Origin: Nitrospinota bacterium | GTDB lineage: Bacteria > Nitrospinota > Nitrospinia > Nitrospinales > Nitrospinaceae | Assembly: GCA_029879645.1 (NCBI GenBank) | Contig: JAOUPX010000002.1 | Span: 1-62,271 of the forward strand | DNA length: 62,271 bases | Direction: 5' to 3' | Translations under genes and position numbers: made by a program | Notes under the pieces: model-generated | What the model was told of the DNA's origin: nothing | The model's input: the letters and a program-made list of their open reading frames with translations, nothing else | Databases searched by the model: none | Shown: one piece after another, positions 27,243-38,285 of the stretch | Position numbering within the stretch: position 1 is the stretch's first letter | Layout of the letters: each line of letters begins with the position of its first letter

Positions 27243-30200
27243 GTGAGCACAGTCACCCAACCCTCGCGGTTGGCTTACATCTATTTTTTCATTTCCGGGA
27301 TCACCGCCCTGGTGTACGAGATTATCTGGACACGCCAGCTGACCCTGGTGTTCGGGCACACGGTGTACTCGGTATCCATTGTTCTATCGGCGTTTATGGC
27401 GGGTCTGGGATTCGGCAGTTATGTCTGGGGCCACATGATCGACCGCGCCGTGGCGGAGAAGGAAAAAACCCCGCCCCTGCTTGTTTACGGGCGGGTCGAG
27501 CTCCTTATTTTCGCCACCAGCGCCGTGTTGTCCCTGATTTTTTCGGAATTCGATGTGTTTTACGCGTGGATGCACCGCTGGCTTCCGGATTCGCCGGTAT
27601 TGTTCAATGCCATCAAGGCGGCGCTGGCGTTCCTTTTGATGTTCATCCCGACCACCTTCATGGGCGCGACTTTGCCCATCATCAGCAAATATTACGTGAC
27701 CGACAACACCCGCCTGGGAACCCAGATCGGTTATTTGTATTCCATTAACACCCTGGGTGCGGCGGTGGGGTGCATTTTGACCGGTTTCTTGTTCATTTCC
27801 ACCTTCGGAGTTTTGCAGACGGCGTTGTTCGCTTCCTGCGCCAACCTTCTCATTGGCATCGGCTGTATCCGCATTTATCAGGAAGAGCATCCCGGCGAAA
27901 AAACACCGTGGCGTTTACCCCGCTTCGAGTGGCCTACGGTGACCCTGAGTGCCGGGCAAAAACTGTGGATGGGGATCGCGTTTGTGTGCGGCTTTACCGC
28001 CCTGGCGTATGAGGTGTTGTGGACGCGCCTGCTGGTGTTCAGCATCGCCAGCACCGTGTACTCGTTCAGCCTGATGCTGGCGGTGTTCCTGCTCGGCATC
28101 TGCATCGGCAGTCTGGTGGTGGTGCCGCTGATGGCGCGCACGTCTTCAATGAGAACAGTGTTGATCGCCCTGCAGGCGGGCATCGGGCTTTATGTGCTGT
28201 TCACCTTGTTTTCGATGGAGAGTCTGCTTTCGGCCCCATGGAACAGTTACAGCCTGACGAATCCCGGAAAAACCTTTTTGCACTACTTCAAGGATTCGGC
28301 CATGCTGATGTTGTTCCCGACCCTGTTGTTCGGGATGAGTTTTCCGGTGTTGATCAAACTGGCGGCGGGCGACCATGAACATGTCGGAGGCGGCACCGGC
28401 CAGATTTATGCGTCGAACACGCTGGGCGCCATCTTCGGTTCGCTGGCGGCAGGGTTTGTGTTCCTGCCCTGGCTGGGAACGGAAAAGAGCCTGATGGTGG
28501 TGGCGACGCTCAATTTATTGACGGTGCCGTGGCTGTTCGGCACGGGGGATTATTCCACACCTGCTTTGCGCAAAGGAGTGGCGGCGGTGACGGTTGTGGC
28601 AGTCATCGCTTTGAACGTGGTTCTGCCCGGGAACCTGCTCGACCGGTTCTTCATGCGCGACAGCGCCGGCAAGCGGGACTTGAGCGAACTGATGTATTTC
28701 GAAGAGGGGTTGACGGACACCGTGGCGGTGTTCAAGGACGGATACGGAATACTCGATCCCACCGCCAAGCGGCTGATCACCAACGGCATATCGATGTCGG
28801 CCTCCAATTCCATCGCAACCCGTTACATGAAATTGCTCGCGCATGTTCCGATTTTATTGGTCGATAATCCGCAGGACGTGATGGTGATCTGTTTCGGAAC
28901 CGGGCAGACCACCGGAGCGGCGGGGATTCATCCCATCGTCGGGCAGGTGGACAGCGTCGAGTTGTCTTCCAGCGTACTGAAGGCCGCGCCTTCGTTCCAA
29001 ACCGAGAACCATGATGTGGCGGACAACCCCAAGGTCAATTTTGTGGTACAGGACGGACGCAATTTTCTTCTGACGACGCAAAAAAAGTACGATGTGATTA
29101 CCGGCGAGCCACCGCCGCCGCGCACTGCGTTTACCGTAAATTTATACACCCAGGATTTTTATGAGGCGGCACGCGACCGGTTGAAGCCGGGCGGCATCAT
29201 GGCGCAATGGATTCCCCTGCACAGCCAGAGCGCCGAAGAAGTGGACATGCACTTCAAAACTTTCCTGTCCGTGTTTCCACATGCCATCGCGTGGATGTCG
29301 GTTGCCAACGAGATGATGGTGATCGGTTCCGATCAGCCGATTCAAATCGATTTCGGAAAGTTAAAAGCGCGGATGGCGGAACCTGCTGTGGCGAAGGCCC
29401 TGCAGGATATTTTTATTTCCGACGTCCATAGTCTGCTCAGTAGTATCTGGTTTCTGGAAAAGGAGATGGAGGCGATTTCCAAAGGCCGCCCGTTGATTAC
29501 CGACAACCGGCCGCGTATCGAGTTTTATCTCGATTACGGAAAGGTCATCGGGTCCCCCGGACTGGAACGTCTGGTGTTTAACCGCACTCCCGTGGAGGAG
29601 GTGTTGCCGCGGATTGCGGGCATGGATTATGAGGGGACGAAACATTTCAAGCGGCAGTACCGGGCCATGGATTTGTATCAGCGCGGGGTCATGTATTCCA
29701 ACCGGGGATTGTTGTTGGAGGCTATTGAATTATCCGGCGACGGCGATTTACCGCGCTATCACCTGCAGGCGGGCAGGGGGCAGATCGATCGCCTGCTCGA
29801 ACAACAGAGGAAGGAACCCGACAACCTCAATATTCTACTGAACCTGGGGCATGCGTTTTATCAGATAGGGGAGTATGCCCGCAGTGTGGAATACCTGGAG
29901 AAAGTATTGGAGCGTGAACCCAGGCAGGGGATTGCTAATTTGTATATGGGATACAACCTCCTGGAGCTGGAACGTTGGGGCGAGGCGCGGGCAAAACTGG
30001 AAGCGGCAGCTAAAAATGATATGAGCCAAATGCGGACGGTCATGCAGGAGATCGCTTTGATCGAATTGATCGGCCAGGTGAGAGAAAAACCGGAAGACTT
30101 GAGTTTGTTGAACGCCCTGGCTCAGTTTTACAATATGAAGAATGATTATGGGAGGGCCCTCAAATATTCCAGCCGGATTTTGGAGAACGATCCCATGAAT

Positions 30201-30470
30201 GAGGAAGCATTGAAAAGCGCCTTGTTCAGCTACCGGGGACGGGGTGAGCCGAGAGAAGTGATCGGCGCCGGAATTCGTTTTGAAATGGTGAAGCCCGATG
30301 ATATTCATTTTCAATTCATCATGGCGGAAATATATTTCAAAACCCTGCGGTGCGGCAAAGCGATTCCCTACCTCGAAAAAATTCTCAAAGTAGATGATAC
30401 GTATCCGAATGCGCAAAGATTGATGGATGCCTGCCGGGTAAACCCGAAAGACGAGAGACCTTTATCCTGA
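27243..30470 (+). CDS. Fused MFS/spermidine synthase-like membrane protein with C-terminal TPRs
   Basis: Many TMs (ITALVYEIIWTRQLTLVFGHTVYS, FTALAYEVLWTRLLVFSIASTVYS), spermidine-synthase-like region (YDVITGEPPPPRTAFTVNLYTQDFYEAARDRLKPGG), TPRs at the end. GTG start at 27243 is likely. Confidence 0.85.
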   Translation: MSTVTQPSRLAYIYFFISGITALVYEIIWTRQLTLVFGHTVYSVSIVLSAFMAGLGFGSYVWGHMIDRAVAEKEKTPPLLVYGRVELLIFATSAVLSLIFSEFDVFYAWMHRWLPDSPVLFNAIKAALAFLLMFIPTTFMGATLPIISKYYVTDNTRLGTQIGYLYSINTLGAAVGCILTGFLFISTFGVLQTALFASCANLLIGIGCIRIYQEEHPGEKTPWRLPRFEWPTVTLSAGQKLWMGIAFVCGFTALAYEVLWTRLLVFSIASTVYSFSLMLAVFLLGICIGSLVVVPLMARTSSMRTVLIALQAGIGLYVLFTLFSMESLLSAPWNSYSLTNPGKTFLHYFKDSAMLMLFPTLLFGMSFPVLIKLAAGDHEHVGGGTGQIYASNTLGAIFGSLAAGFVFLPWLGTEKSLMVVATLNLLTVPWLFGTGDYSTPALRKGVAAVTVVAVIALNVVLPGNLLDRFFMRDSAGKRDLSELMYFEEGLTDTVAVFKDGYGILDPTAKRLITNGISMSASNSIATRYMKLLAHVPILLVDNPQDVMVICFGTGQTTGAAGIHPIVGQVDSVELSSSVLKAAPSFQTENHDVADNPKVNFVVQDGRNFLLTTQKKYDVITGEPPPPRTAFTVNLYTQDFYEAARDRLKPGGIMAQWIPLHSQSAEEVDMHFKTFLSVFPHAIAWMSVANEMMVIGSDQPIQIDFGKLKARMAEPAVAKALQDIFISDVHSLLSSIWFLEKEMEAISKGRPLITDNRPRIEFYLDYGKVIGSPGLERLVFNRTPVEEVLPRIAGMDYEGTKHFKRQYRAMDLYQRGVMYSNRGLLLEAIELSGDGDLPRYHLQAGRGQIDRLLEQQRKEPDNLNILLNLGHAFYQIGEYARSVEYLEKVLEREPRQGIANLYMGYNLLELERWGEARAKLEAAAKNDMSQMRTVMQEIALIELIGQVREKPEDLSLLNALAQFYNMKNDYGRALKYSSRILENDPMNEEALKSALFSYRGRGEPREVIGAGIRFEMVKPDDIHFQFIMAEIYFKTLRCGKAIPYLEKILKVDDTYPNAQRLMDACRVNPKDERPLS

Positions 30471-30495
30471 TCGGAAGAGATGGTTGGAATCTGAA

Positions 30496-31605
30496 TCAGT
30501 GAATTTTGGGTGGAGTCCGTGGGATGGGCTGGGAGCTGTCTGAGAATTGCTGGCTGATGACGGACATTTCGGGTAAAAGTTCCAGAAAAACTTTCAGGAT
30601 TTCGGGGTCGAACAGTTGGCCGCTCTGGCTTTTCATTTCCTCTACAGTATCTTCAATGGACCAGGCCTTTTTGTACGGCCGTTCGCTGGTCAGGGCGTCA
30701 AACACGTCGCAGACTGTTACAATGCGCGCCACCAACGGGATTTCTTCCTCTTTCAAGCCCCTGGGATAACCTGTGCCGTTCCATCGTTCGTGGTGGTTGC
30801 CGGCGATGATTTCAGCCATTTGAAGAAATTCTGAATCGCTTCCGGATAAGATCAGCGCGCCGATTTCCGCATGGGTTTTCATGACAGCCCATTCCTGTAT
30901 CGTCAGCTTGCCGGGTTTAAGCAGGATATGGTCGGGAATACCGATTTTACCGATATCGTGCATGGGGCTGGCGTGGTGAATGAGGTGGCATTCATGTTCG
31001 CTGAGGCCGATTCCTTGGGCAAGGCGTTCGCACAGCTTGCTGATGCGGATAACGTGCATGCCGGTTTCGTTGTCTCGGTATTCAGCCGCCCGGGCCAGCC
31101 GGTGGATGATTTCCACCTGGTATTGCCGAAGCTCATGGGAGCTCTCAATAACCCGGTCTTCAAGTGTCTTTTTCTCATTGTGGACGGAGTTATGCAACAT
31201 CCGGACTTCCAGGAGATTATTGATGCGGGCCAGCATCTCATCCATCATAAAGGGCTTGTTGACAAAATCCTTGGCACCGGCTTTTAAAGCTTTCAGCCGG
31301 GTTTCGCGATCCAATTGAGCGGTAAGCACCAGGATGGGGAGATAACTTTCCTGCTCCTGAACCCTGAGGGCCTCCATAACGTCGAACCCGCTGAATCCGG
31401 GCATTTTGATATCCAGAAGAACAAGGTCTGGCCGGTTGGATTGATAAATTTCAGGAGTGGAGCGGGCGTCCGTGGTGGCGATAATGTTGTGATAACCCAC
31501 CGAGCTTAGCATTCTTTTCAAGACATGGATGTTGCCCTGTTCATCGTCCACGATCAGTATTTTGGCGTCAGTGAACTTGGCGTCTTGAGAAAGTGTGGAA
31601 ACCAT
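30496..31605 (-). CDS. Response regulator with HD-GYP domain
   Basis: ILIVDDEQGNIHVLKRML; HHASPMHDIGKIGIPDHILLKPGKL; GNHHERWNGTGYPRGLKEEEIPLVARIV. Confidence 0.95.
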   Translation of the reverse strand: MVSTLSQDAKFTDAKILIVDDEQGNIHVLKRMLSSVGYHNIIATTDARSTPEIYQSNRPDLVLLDIKMPGFSGFDVMEALRVQEQESYLPILVLTAQLDRETRLKALKAGAKDFVNKPFMMDEMLARINNLLEVRMLHNSVHNEKKTLEDRVIESSHELRQYQVEIIHRLARAAEYRDNETGMHVIRISKLCERLAQGIGLSEHECHLIHHASPMHDIGKIGIPDHILLKPGKLTIQEWAVMKTHAEIGALILSGSDSEFLQMAEIIAGNHHERWNGTGYPRGLKEEEIPLVARIVTVCDVFDALTSERPYKKAWSIEDTVEEMKSQSGQLFDPEILKVFLELLPEMSVISQQFSDSSQPIPRTPPKIH

Positions 31606-31901
31606 AAAACTTTCGCTATAAGGAAAACTGAGTCTTCAGTAATTTCTGGTGCGACGAGCGAATATAAAATTACCTCGACTATCAATGTGATGGTATATGC
31701 TAATCCAAAAGCCAATCACCGTCAATCCTCCCTCTTGTTAGAGCAGTAAACTCAATTACTTATACTTTTTGAATATTTACGGATAATCGATGCGTCGTTT
31801 CGCGGTCTAAATCTTATTGAAAATAAAGGTGTTACGGGGAGGGGGGAATGACGGGGCATTTGTTTTGAAAACAGTTGTTTTTCAATGGGTTTCAGGGGGC
31901 T

Positions 31902-33179
31902 TCATGAAGTGAACTTTAAAAACATGTCTTTAACTGTTCGATAACTATTGATCAGGAAGGCCTCTATCTTGGAGCGCCAGTATGCTTTAAGATCGAACAG
32001 TCGATTGTGAGTCTCAAATAGCAGTTTCGGAATTTCTAATTTTTCGGGGCATTTGGGCAGGCAATCGCCGCACTCGGTGCAGGCAAAGGCGAAATTTCCG
32101 GGGAACCAGTGACCCTTGCCGCCCAGCATATTGTATCGATATTTGCCATAAGCCTGCATGTCATAACCCTCCAACAGATTGCGAAAGCGGAGGATCTCAG
32201 GAATATTGATGTTTTCAGGACACGGCAGGCAATCACTGCAATAGGTGCAAAATTCTGAAATAGAATGCGACGCTTGGTCCATCGTCTGCTTTACCACCGC
32301 ATCCTTATCCTTGTCGGAAAAATAATTTTCATCATTCAGCATGGCGAGATTCTGATCGAAATGTTCCGGAGCGTGCATGCCGAGAGTCAGTGTAGTGACC
32401 TGGGGATGGCTCAGGCAAAAGCGACCGTTGAACTGAACGGCGGTCAAAGGCTGGCACAGCTCTTTTAGTTTTTCGGACGGATTCCACAATTGCCCGCCTT
32501 TATCGTTTGGGGAAATGATGAGGATACCCATGTCCTTTTCCCTCGCCAACTCCACTGCGGGCCGGTTGTGCTGGAAAAAATAATAGTAATGCAGGTTAAT
32601 GAAACTGAACAGGTCCGTCCGAATGGCTTTTTCAATAATGGGAAGGGGCGCATGGGTGGAGAATCCGATATGGCGGATCAAGCCCTCCTCCCGAAGGCGG
32701 TGCAGGGTTTCCACCGGCCCGCCGGGCGCGATGGCCGCTTGCAGGCGTTCTTCATTGTTAATTCCGTGCCAGCCGTAGAAATCGATAGTGTCCAATTGCA
32801 GGGCTTCCAGTTGCTGCTCCACCAGCGCGCGCGTTTCATCGGCGGTCATGGGGGCGCCCTTGGTCATCATTTTGAATTGCGAGCGAGGAGTTCCGAGTTC
32901 CTTCAGGACTTTGCCGTATAGATGTTCGCTCTTGACGTAACCGTAGGCGGTTTCAATATGGTTGATGCCTACCTCAAAGGCCATTCGCGTGGTTTCCAGG
33001 CAGTTTTGAATCGCGGCCTTGGTAAGATACGAGCGGGGAGGTTTCCAGCCATCCTTGAACCGCATCCCACCCAGCGTGAGGACCGAAATCATCTCCCCGG
33101 TTTTTCCGAACCGCCTGTATTCCATGGCGGGATGGGCGGGAATTTCCTGGGGCCGACCGTCTGTGTTTGGAGGATTCAT
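31902..33179 (-). CDS. Aldo/keto reductase with C-terminal 4Fe-4S ferredoxin-like domain
   Basis: MEYRRFGKTGEMISVLTLGGMRF; CTYCSDCLPCPENINIPEIL and CTECGDCLPKCPEKLEIPKLL. Confidence 0.93.
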   Translation of the reverse strand: MNPPNTDGRPQEIPAHPAMEYRRFGKTGEMISVLTLGGMRFKDGWKPPRSYLTKAAIQNCLETTRMAFEVGINHIETAYGYVKSEHLYGKVLKELGTPRSQFKMMTKGAPMTADETRALVEQQLEALQLDTIDFYGWHGINNEERLQAAIAPGGPVETLHRLREEGLIRHIGFSTHAPLPIIEKAIRTDLFSFINLHYYYFFQHNRPAVELAREKDMGILIISPNDKGGQLWNPSEKLKELCQPLTAVQFNGRFCLSHPQVTTLTLGMHAPEHFDQNLAMLNDENYFSDKDKDAVVKQTMDQASHSISEFCTYCSDCLPCPENINIPEILRFRNLLEGYDMQAYGKYRYNMLGGKGHWFPGNFAFACTECGDCLPKCPEKLEIPKLLFETHNRLFDLKAYWRSKIEAFLINSYRTVKDMFLKFTS

Positions 33180-33385
33180 GGGATAGGACCTGTTAATGGA
33201 GGTGCATTCACCCTGACTATGCTAGGCAAGAAACGGCAGGCCGTCAACCATAGCCTTTGATTAACCGGAAAGAGAGGTTGGAATTGCCCCTGCAATCATA
33301 GTAATCTAAAAAAGGATACCGAGCCACGCCTCACTGTTCAGTCGGTTTATTTTTAGATCTTCCGCTATTTCAGTAAAGGATTATT

Positions 33386-34642
33386 TTGACTGCCTTTCGT
33401 TTCATCCATTGTTCCGACCTGCATATCGACAGCCCGTTTAAAGGATTCTCCGCGATCCGTCCCGACTGGGCCGATCGCCTGCGCGAAGCCCCATTGCGGT
33501 CGTTTCTGAAAATTGTTGATTTGGCAATATCGGAGCAGGTGGATGCGGTTCTGATTTCCGGTGATGTGTTCGACGGGGAGGATAAGAGCCTACAGGCGCA
33601 GTTCAAATTTCGGCGTGGTTTGCAGACCTTGTCTGAACATGGTATTCCCACCTTTATCGCGCACGGAAATCACGATCCGCTCAACACCTGGTCGACGACT
33701 CTGGATTGGCCTGAGAAGGTAAATGTGTTCCCCGGTTCCAGGGTGAGTTCTATTCCTGTTAAAAAAGATGGACGTACATTGGCCCATATTTACGGCACCA
33801 GTTTCCACCAGCGCGATGTGTTCGACAATCTGGCCCTGCAATTCAACCGGCAGCAGGAGGCTGGTTTTGCGGTGGCGGTATTGCATGCCAATGTCGGCGG
33901 CCATCCCGATCACGACCCGTATGCGCCCTGTGCAATGGATGATTTGGTAACGCGGGGAATGGATTACTGGGCGCTGGGTCATATTCATGCCCGCGAGGTG
34001 ATGCGGCGGAGCAATCCGGCGATCGTGTATTGCGGCAATTCGCAGGGAAGATTTTTCAAGGAGTCGGGTCCCAAAGGATGTTATCTGGTGACTTTGAAGG
34101 AGGGGGCCGATCCCGATATTCAATTTATGGCCACCGATACGATCCGGTTTATGGAAGTCACCCTGGATCTTTCGTCCTGCGTGACGCCGGATGATGTCGT
34201 TGCAGAAATGATCGGCCAGTGTCAAATGCTGATGGAACAGGCCGAAGGCAGAAGCCTGGTGGTTCGGCAGACTCTCACCGGGCGAACGGAAGTTCATCCG
34301 CTTTTGCATAAGGGCGGAACCCTGAACAGTTTGAGGGATGAGGTCCTTCAAAATTTCCCCAACCGACGGGCCGGGCTGTGGCTGGAATTTCGACTGCATA
34401 CGCGGGGAACTTACGATATCGATACCTTGACGCAGGGCCAGGATTTTATCGCGGATTTAATCGCGCTTTACGGCCGGCAGGCCGAACCGGAAAGTCTTCC
34501 GCAATGCCGGGAAGCCCTCAAGCCGTTGTTTCAATCCTGGGAGGGGGGGCATCTGCTTCCTGAATTCAGCGATGAGGAACTGCGTGAGATTTTACTCCAG
34601 GCGCGGAACCTGACACTCGATGAATTGGTGAGTGGGGACTGA
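33386..34642 (+). CDS. DNA repair metallophosphoesterase, SbcD/YhaO-like
   Basis: FIHCSDLHIDSPFKG, ISGDVFDGEDKSLQ, IAHGNHDPLNTWS, WALGHIHAREV. Confidence 0.9.
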   Translation: MTAFRFIHCSDLHIDSPFKGFSAIRPDWADRLREAPLRSFLKIVDLAISEQVDAVLISGDVFDGEDKSLQAQFKFRRGLQTLSEHGIPTFIAHGNHDPLNTWSTTLDWPEKVNVFPGSRVSSIPVKKDGRTLAHIYGTSFHQRDVFDNLALQFNRQQEAGFAVAVLHANVGGHPDHDPYAPCAMDDLVTRGMDYWALGHIHAREVMRRSNPAIVYCGNSQGRFFKESGPKGCYLVTLKEGADPDIQFMATDTIRFMEVTLDLSSCVTPDDVVAEMIGQCQMLMEQAEGRSLVVRQTLTGRTEVHPLLHKGGTLNSLRDEVLQNFPNRRAGLWLEFRLHTRGTYDIDTLTQGQDFIADLIALYGRQAEPESLPQCREALKPLFQSWEGGHLLPEFSDEELREILLQARNLTLDELVSGD

Positions 34643-34676
34643 ATATTTTTATCCAAAACCAACCTTAATTTACTTC

Positions 34677-37385
34677 ATGCAAATTCGCGAAATTCACATT
34701 AAACGGTTTGGCAAGTTTTCCGATTTCCGGGTGGCCCCGGTGTTGCCGGGCCTGAACGTGATTTACGGCCGGAACGAATTCGGGAAAACCACACTGCTGG
34801 AATTCATCCGCTGGGTCCTGTTCGGTTTTGAGAAAAAGCGGAAGGGAATGAACGCGTACACTCCAGTGGACGGCGGAGAACAATCCGGGTCCTTGATGTG
34901 TGAAATGGCCAACGGTGAACAGATTTTTATAACCCGTGCAGGAGGCACACTGGAGGGGCAGGTAAAAGTTCAAGCCGTGGACAGGGAGGGCGCGGGGCAG
35001 GCACACCTGGAGTCGTTTCTCGGACATGCCTCCCGCAAGATTTTCAAAAATATCTATGCCTTCGCGCTGGATGAACTGCAGGACCTGGACTCTCTGATGG
35101 AAGAGGAAATTAAGAACAAACTGCTGGGAGCCGGAATGGGGCTGGGACAGGTGTCCCTTACCGGTGTGGAGAAAGAAATCAACAGAAAGCGGGAGGAAAT
35201 ATTCAAGCTTCGCGGGTCCAACCCAGTCATGAACCAGAGACTTGGAGAAATCAAAAAACGGGAAGAGGATTTGCGTGCCCGTTCCAATGAAATGGATCGA
35301 TACGATGAATTGAATAAAAAGATATGGGTGATGGAGAAAAAACTCCAGATGGGTGAGTCCGGGATGGAACAGCTGGAAGGAAACCGGCGCACCCTGGAAT
35401 TGAAGAGAGAGTTGTTCCCCGACTTCATCGACCTGGAAGATAAAACCAGTCGCCTCAAGGAAATGGCTCCTGTTCCGGAGATGGAAGAAGAGAGCATGCT
35501 GGCGTTCGAAAAAAATCAGGCCAAAAGGGAGGATTTGAGTCAACGGCTTGAGGAAGAAAACGCCAAGCTCCGTCAATTGAAATCCAGGCGGGATTCTATT
35601 TCTTTCAATCAACGCCTTCTGGAGCGGGAAACCGAGGTTATGCAGCTGCGGCAACTTACGGAGCTGGTGCGATCTGCACAGGCGGATCAGCAGTCTGTCC
35701 AGCAGGAGCGTGAACAGTTGGAAGGGAAAATCCAGTCTGAAATGGAGGGGATCGGAAGCGACTGGAATGAAGCCGCTCTTTTGAATCTGGAATGGTCCGA
35801 CTCCGAAAAACAATTTGTTCAAAAGCAGGAACAGGCCTTGTTTCATTCCGGACAATTTGTTTCCAATGTGAAGAATCGTTTGGAACTTCATGAAGAACAA
35901 CAGGTGACGGATCGCCCCCGTCAGAAGGAACGGCCGGATAGCGTCCGGATTCTTTCCTGGCTGATGGTGATCGTCGGGGCATCGGCCGGCGGCTACGCCT
36001 TATTCAATGAAAATATGGAACTGAGTATTATTTTCGGGGCTGTGCTGGCGCTCGGTCTGGGGCTTTTGGCCTGGGCAACTCTGGCACGACCCGGGAACAG
36101 CCAGGAAGATCTTCTGGAAAATCTTTTGCGGGAGAAGTTGAAAAAGGCGGAGCACGATCTGCAGATCGATAAGGATATCTGGCGGCAGTGGGTGCAGGAC
36201 AAAGGGCTCGATCCGGAAACCTCTCCCGAACGGTTCAGGGATATCCAGTTGCAGGTGCGCGAAGTCAAGAATTGGGTGGCTCAGAGAAAGAACCTGGATG
36301 AACGTATCGAACGGATGAATAAAAAGGAGGATGAAGCCGCAGAATTGGTTTCCACCCTGGCGGAATTTGCCGGTGAGATATGTCTCACAAGAGACCTGCT
36401 GGTGAACATTGAAGTCCTATGCCGTCAGTTCGATGACACCCAGAAGTATTTTGGCCAGGCGAGGGACCTGGATGCCCAGATCAGCGAACAGACAGGACGG
36501 GTGGAAAGTATTGTCGCCCAACTTCAGGCCCAGAACGAGTCATGGAATCATTTGCTCCGGTCCGCGGGAGTGGACAACGAGGAAGATTTTATCCGGCAGT
36601 GGCACCGCGCTCAGGAAAAACGATCCCTGGATCAATGCGTTCGGGACCTTCAGTTGAGAATCCAAAAGCGAGTGGGACTGGGGGAGTCTTTTCAAACTTT
36701 TATGGAATCCATGCGCGGCAGTAATCCGGAACAGCTTGAGCATGAATTGACGGACGTGGTTTCGAAGTTGGAACATCTCCAGGAAGAACAGGACCGGGCG
36801 AATCAACAAATCGGCCAGTTGCGTGGAGAAGCCTCCCAAATGGCTTCTTCAGAGGATTTGGCGCGTCTGCAAAATGAATTGGAGGCCGATAAGGAACTAT
36901 TGAGGAATGAAGCCCGTGAATGGGCGGCCTACACCCTTGCATTGGAAATGCTGAGCCGGGGTAAGTCGCAATATGAAAAGGACCGCCAGCCCCAAGTATT
37001 TCAGGCGGCAGGCCGGATGTTTTCTCAAATCACCGAAGGTCATTATCAGGGAGTGGAAAAACCTCTGGAAAGTGATGAATTTCGGATTGTGCAGAAGACT
37101 GGCGGCTTCAAAAGTCCGGTCCAGCTCAGCCGGGGCACCCGGGAGCAGTTGTACCTGTCTTTGCGATTGGGATTGATCGAGGATTATGAAACCCGGGCTG
37201 AACCTTTGCCCATTGTAATGGATGACGTATTGGTCAATTTTGACGACACCCGGCGGAATCATGTATTGGACATTTTACGCGATTTTGCCAGGGACAGGCA
37301 GGTGATGATTCTGTCCTGTCATGAGTATTTACTGGAGACCTATTTAAAGTATGGCGCCCATCAGGTGCTTTTACAGAAAGAATAA
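34677..37385 (+). CDS. SMC-like AAA ATPase, SbcC/YhaN-like
   Basis: MQIREIHIKRFGKFSDF, VIYGRNEFGKTTLLEFIRW (Walker A), long coiled coil, QLSRGTREQLYLSLRLGL signature, PIVMDDVLVNFDDTRR (Walker B). Confidence 0.9.
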   Translation: MQIREIHIKRFGKFSDFRVAPVLPGLNVIYGRNEFGKTTLLEFIRWVLFGFEKKRKGMNAYTPVDGGEQSGSLMCEMANGEQIFITRAGGTLEGQVKVQAVDREGAGQAHLESFLGHASRKIFKNIYAFALDELQDLDSLMEEEIKNKLLGAGMGLGQVSLTGVEKEINRKREEIFKLRGSNPVMNQRLGEIKKREEDLRARSNEMDRYDELNKKIWVMEKKLQMGESGMEQLEGNRRTLELKRELFPDFIDLEDKTSRLKEMAPVPEMEEESMLAFEKNQAKREDLSQRLEEENAKLRQLKSRRDSISFNQRLLERETEVMQLRQLTELVRSAQADQQSVQQEREQLEGKIQSEMEGIGSDWNEAALLNLEWSDSEKQFVQKQEQALFHSGQFVSNVKNRLELHEEQQVTDRPRQKERPDSVRILSWLMVIVGASAGGYALFNENMELSIIFGAVLALGLGLLAWATLARPGNSQEDLLENLLREKLKKAEHDLQIDKDIWRQWVQDKGLDPETSPERFRDIQLQVREVKNWVAQRKNLDERIERMNKKEDEAAELVSTLAEFAGEICLTRDLLVNIEVLCRQFDDTQKYFGQARDLDAQISEQTGRVESIVAQLQAQNESWNHLLRSAGVDNEEDFIRQWHRAQEKRSLDQCVRDLQLRIQKRVGLGESFQTFMESMRGSNPEQLEHELTDVVSKLEHLQEEQDRANQQIGQLRGEASQMASSEDLARLQNELEADKELLRNEAREWAAYTLALEMLSRGKSQYEKDRQPQVFQAAGRMFSQITEGHYQGVEKPLESDEFRIVQKTGGFKSPVQLSRGTREQLYLSLRLGLIEDYETRAEPLPIVMDDVLVNFDDTRRNHVLDILRDFARDRQVMILSCHEYLLETYLKYGAHQVLLQKE

Positions 37386-37474
37386 GTACTTGTAAATTAT
37401 TATCAAAAAAAGGTTGACCACGATTAAACATTATATTTATTATTCAGTAAAACTTTCAGAGGTCCCAGCGAACG

Positions 37475-38083
37475 ATGAGCCCTAAAATGAACGTCAGTGA
37501 TCCGACGGCCGAGGAAATCAAAAGCCTGATTCTGGAGAAAGCCATCGACCGCTTTGTTCGCTATGGGTTCGGCAAAACAACCATGGTGGAAATCGCCAAA
37601 GATTGCGGTATGTCCGCCGGCAATCTGTACCGGTATTTCGAGAGCAAATTTGATATCGGTGTGGGGGTGGCCCAGCAATATATATCCCAGGCGGAACAGA
37701 TTTTAAGAGATGTGCTCCAGCGTCCCGGCCTGAGCCCCATTCAGAGGCTGGAAGCGTTTGTTCTGGAGAAACTGAAGTTCATGCACTCCCACATCGTCGA
37801 ACAGCCGAATGTTCAGGATCTCGTGAACTATATCCTTGACGAGCGCTGGGATCTGGTGGAGCGCCACCGGGATGTCCAAAATTCCCTCATGTCCGAGATT
37901 CTTTCCGAAGGTAACCGCTCCGGCGAATTCAAAGTCGCCGATGTGGATCATACCGCCAACACGATTTATGCCATGACCACCAAATTCCGCCTGCCGCACT
38001 TTATCAAAAATATCACCATTGAAGAACTTGAGCTGGAAGCCAAGTCGGTTGTGGACTTGATGATCCAGGGGCTGAAGGGATAA
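37475..38083 (+). CDS. TetR/AcrR-family transcriptional regulator
   Basis: LEKAIDRFVRYGFGKTTMVEIAKDCGMSAGNLYRYFESKFDIGV HTH. Confidence 0.92.
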   Translation: MSPKMNVSDPTAEEIKSLILEKAIDRFVRYGFGKTTMVEIAKDCGMSAGNLYRYFESKFDIGVGVAQQYISQAEQILRDVLQRPGLSPIQRLEAFVLEKLKFMHSHIVEQPNVQDLVNYILDERWDLVERHRDVQNSLMSEILSEGNRSGEFKVADVDHTANTIYAMTTKFRLPHFIKNITIEELELEAKSVVDLMIQGLKG

Positions 38084-38285
38084 ACCGCTTATTGTCCCCG
38101 GCTTTTTCCTGAAACGTCTGAGTCTGAAGAGTATCTTGAGAATTCAGAGTTTAAGGTAAATGTAAACTCAAGAGATCATTTTCCAGCTAAATGTTTAGCG
38201 CATTAAAATTGGGTTTCAAATTCTGGAAACTCGGTTATCCTATGTAGTAATCATGTATGAAGTTTTTGAATTGGGAGACCCTGTA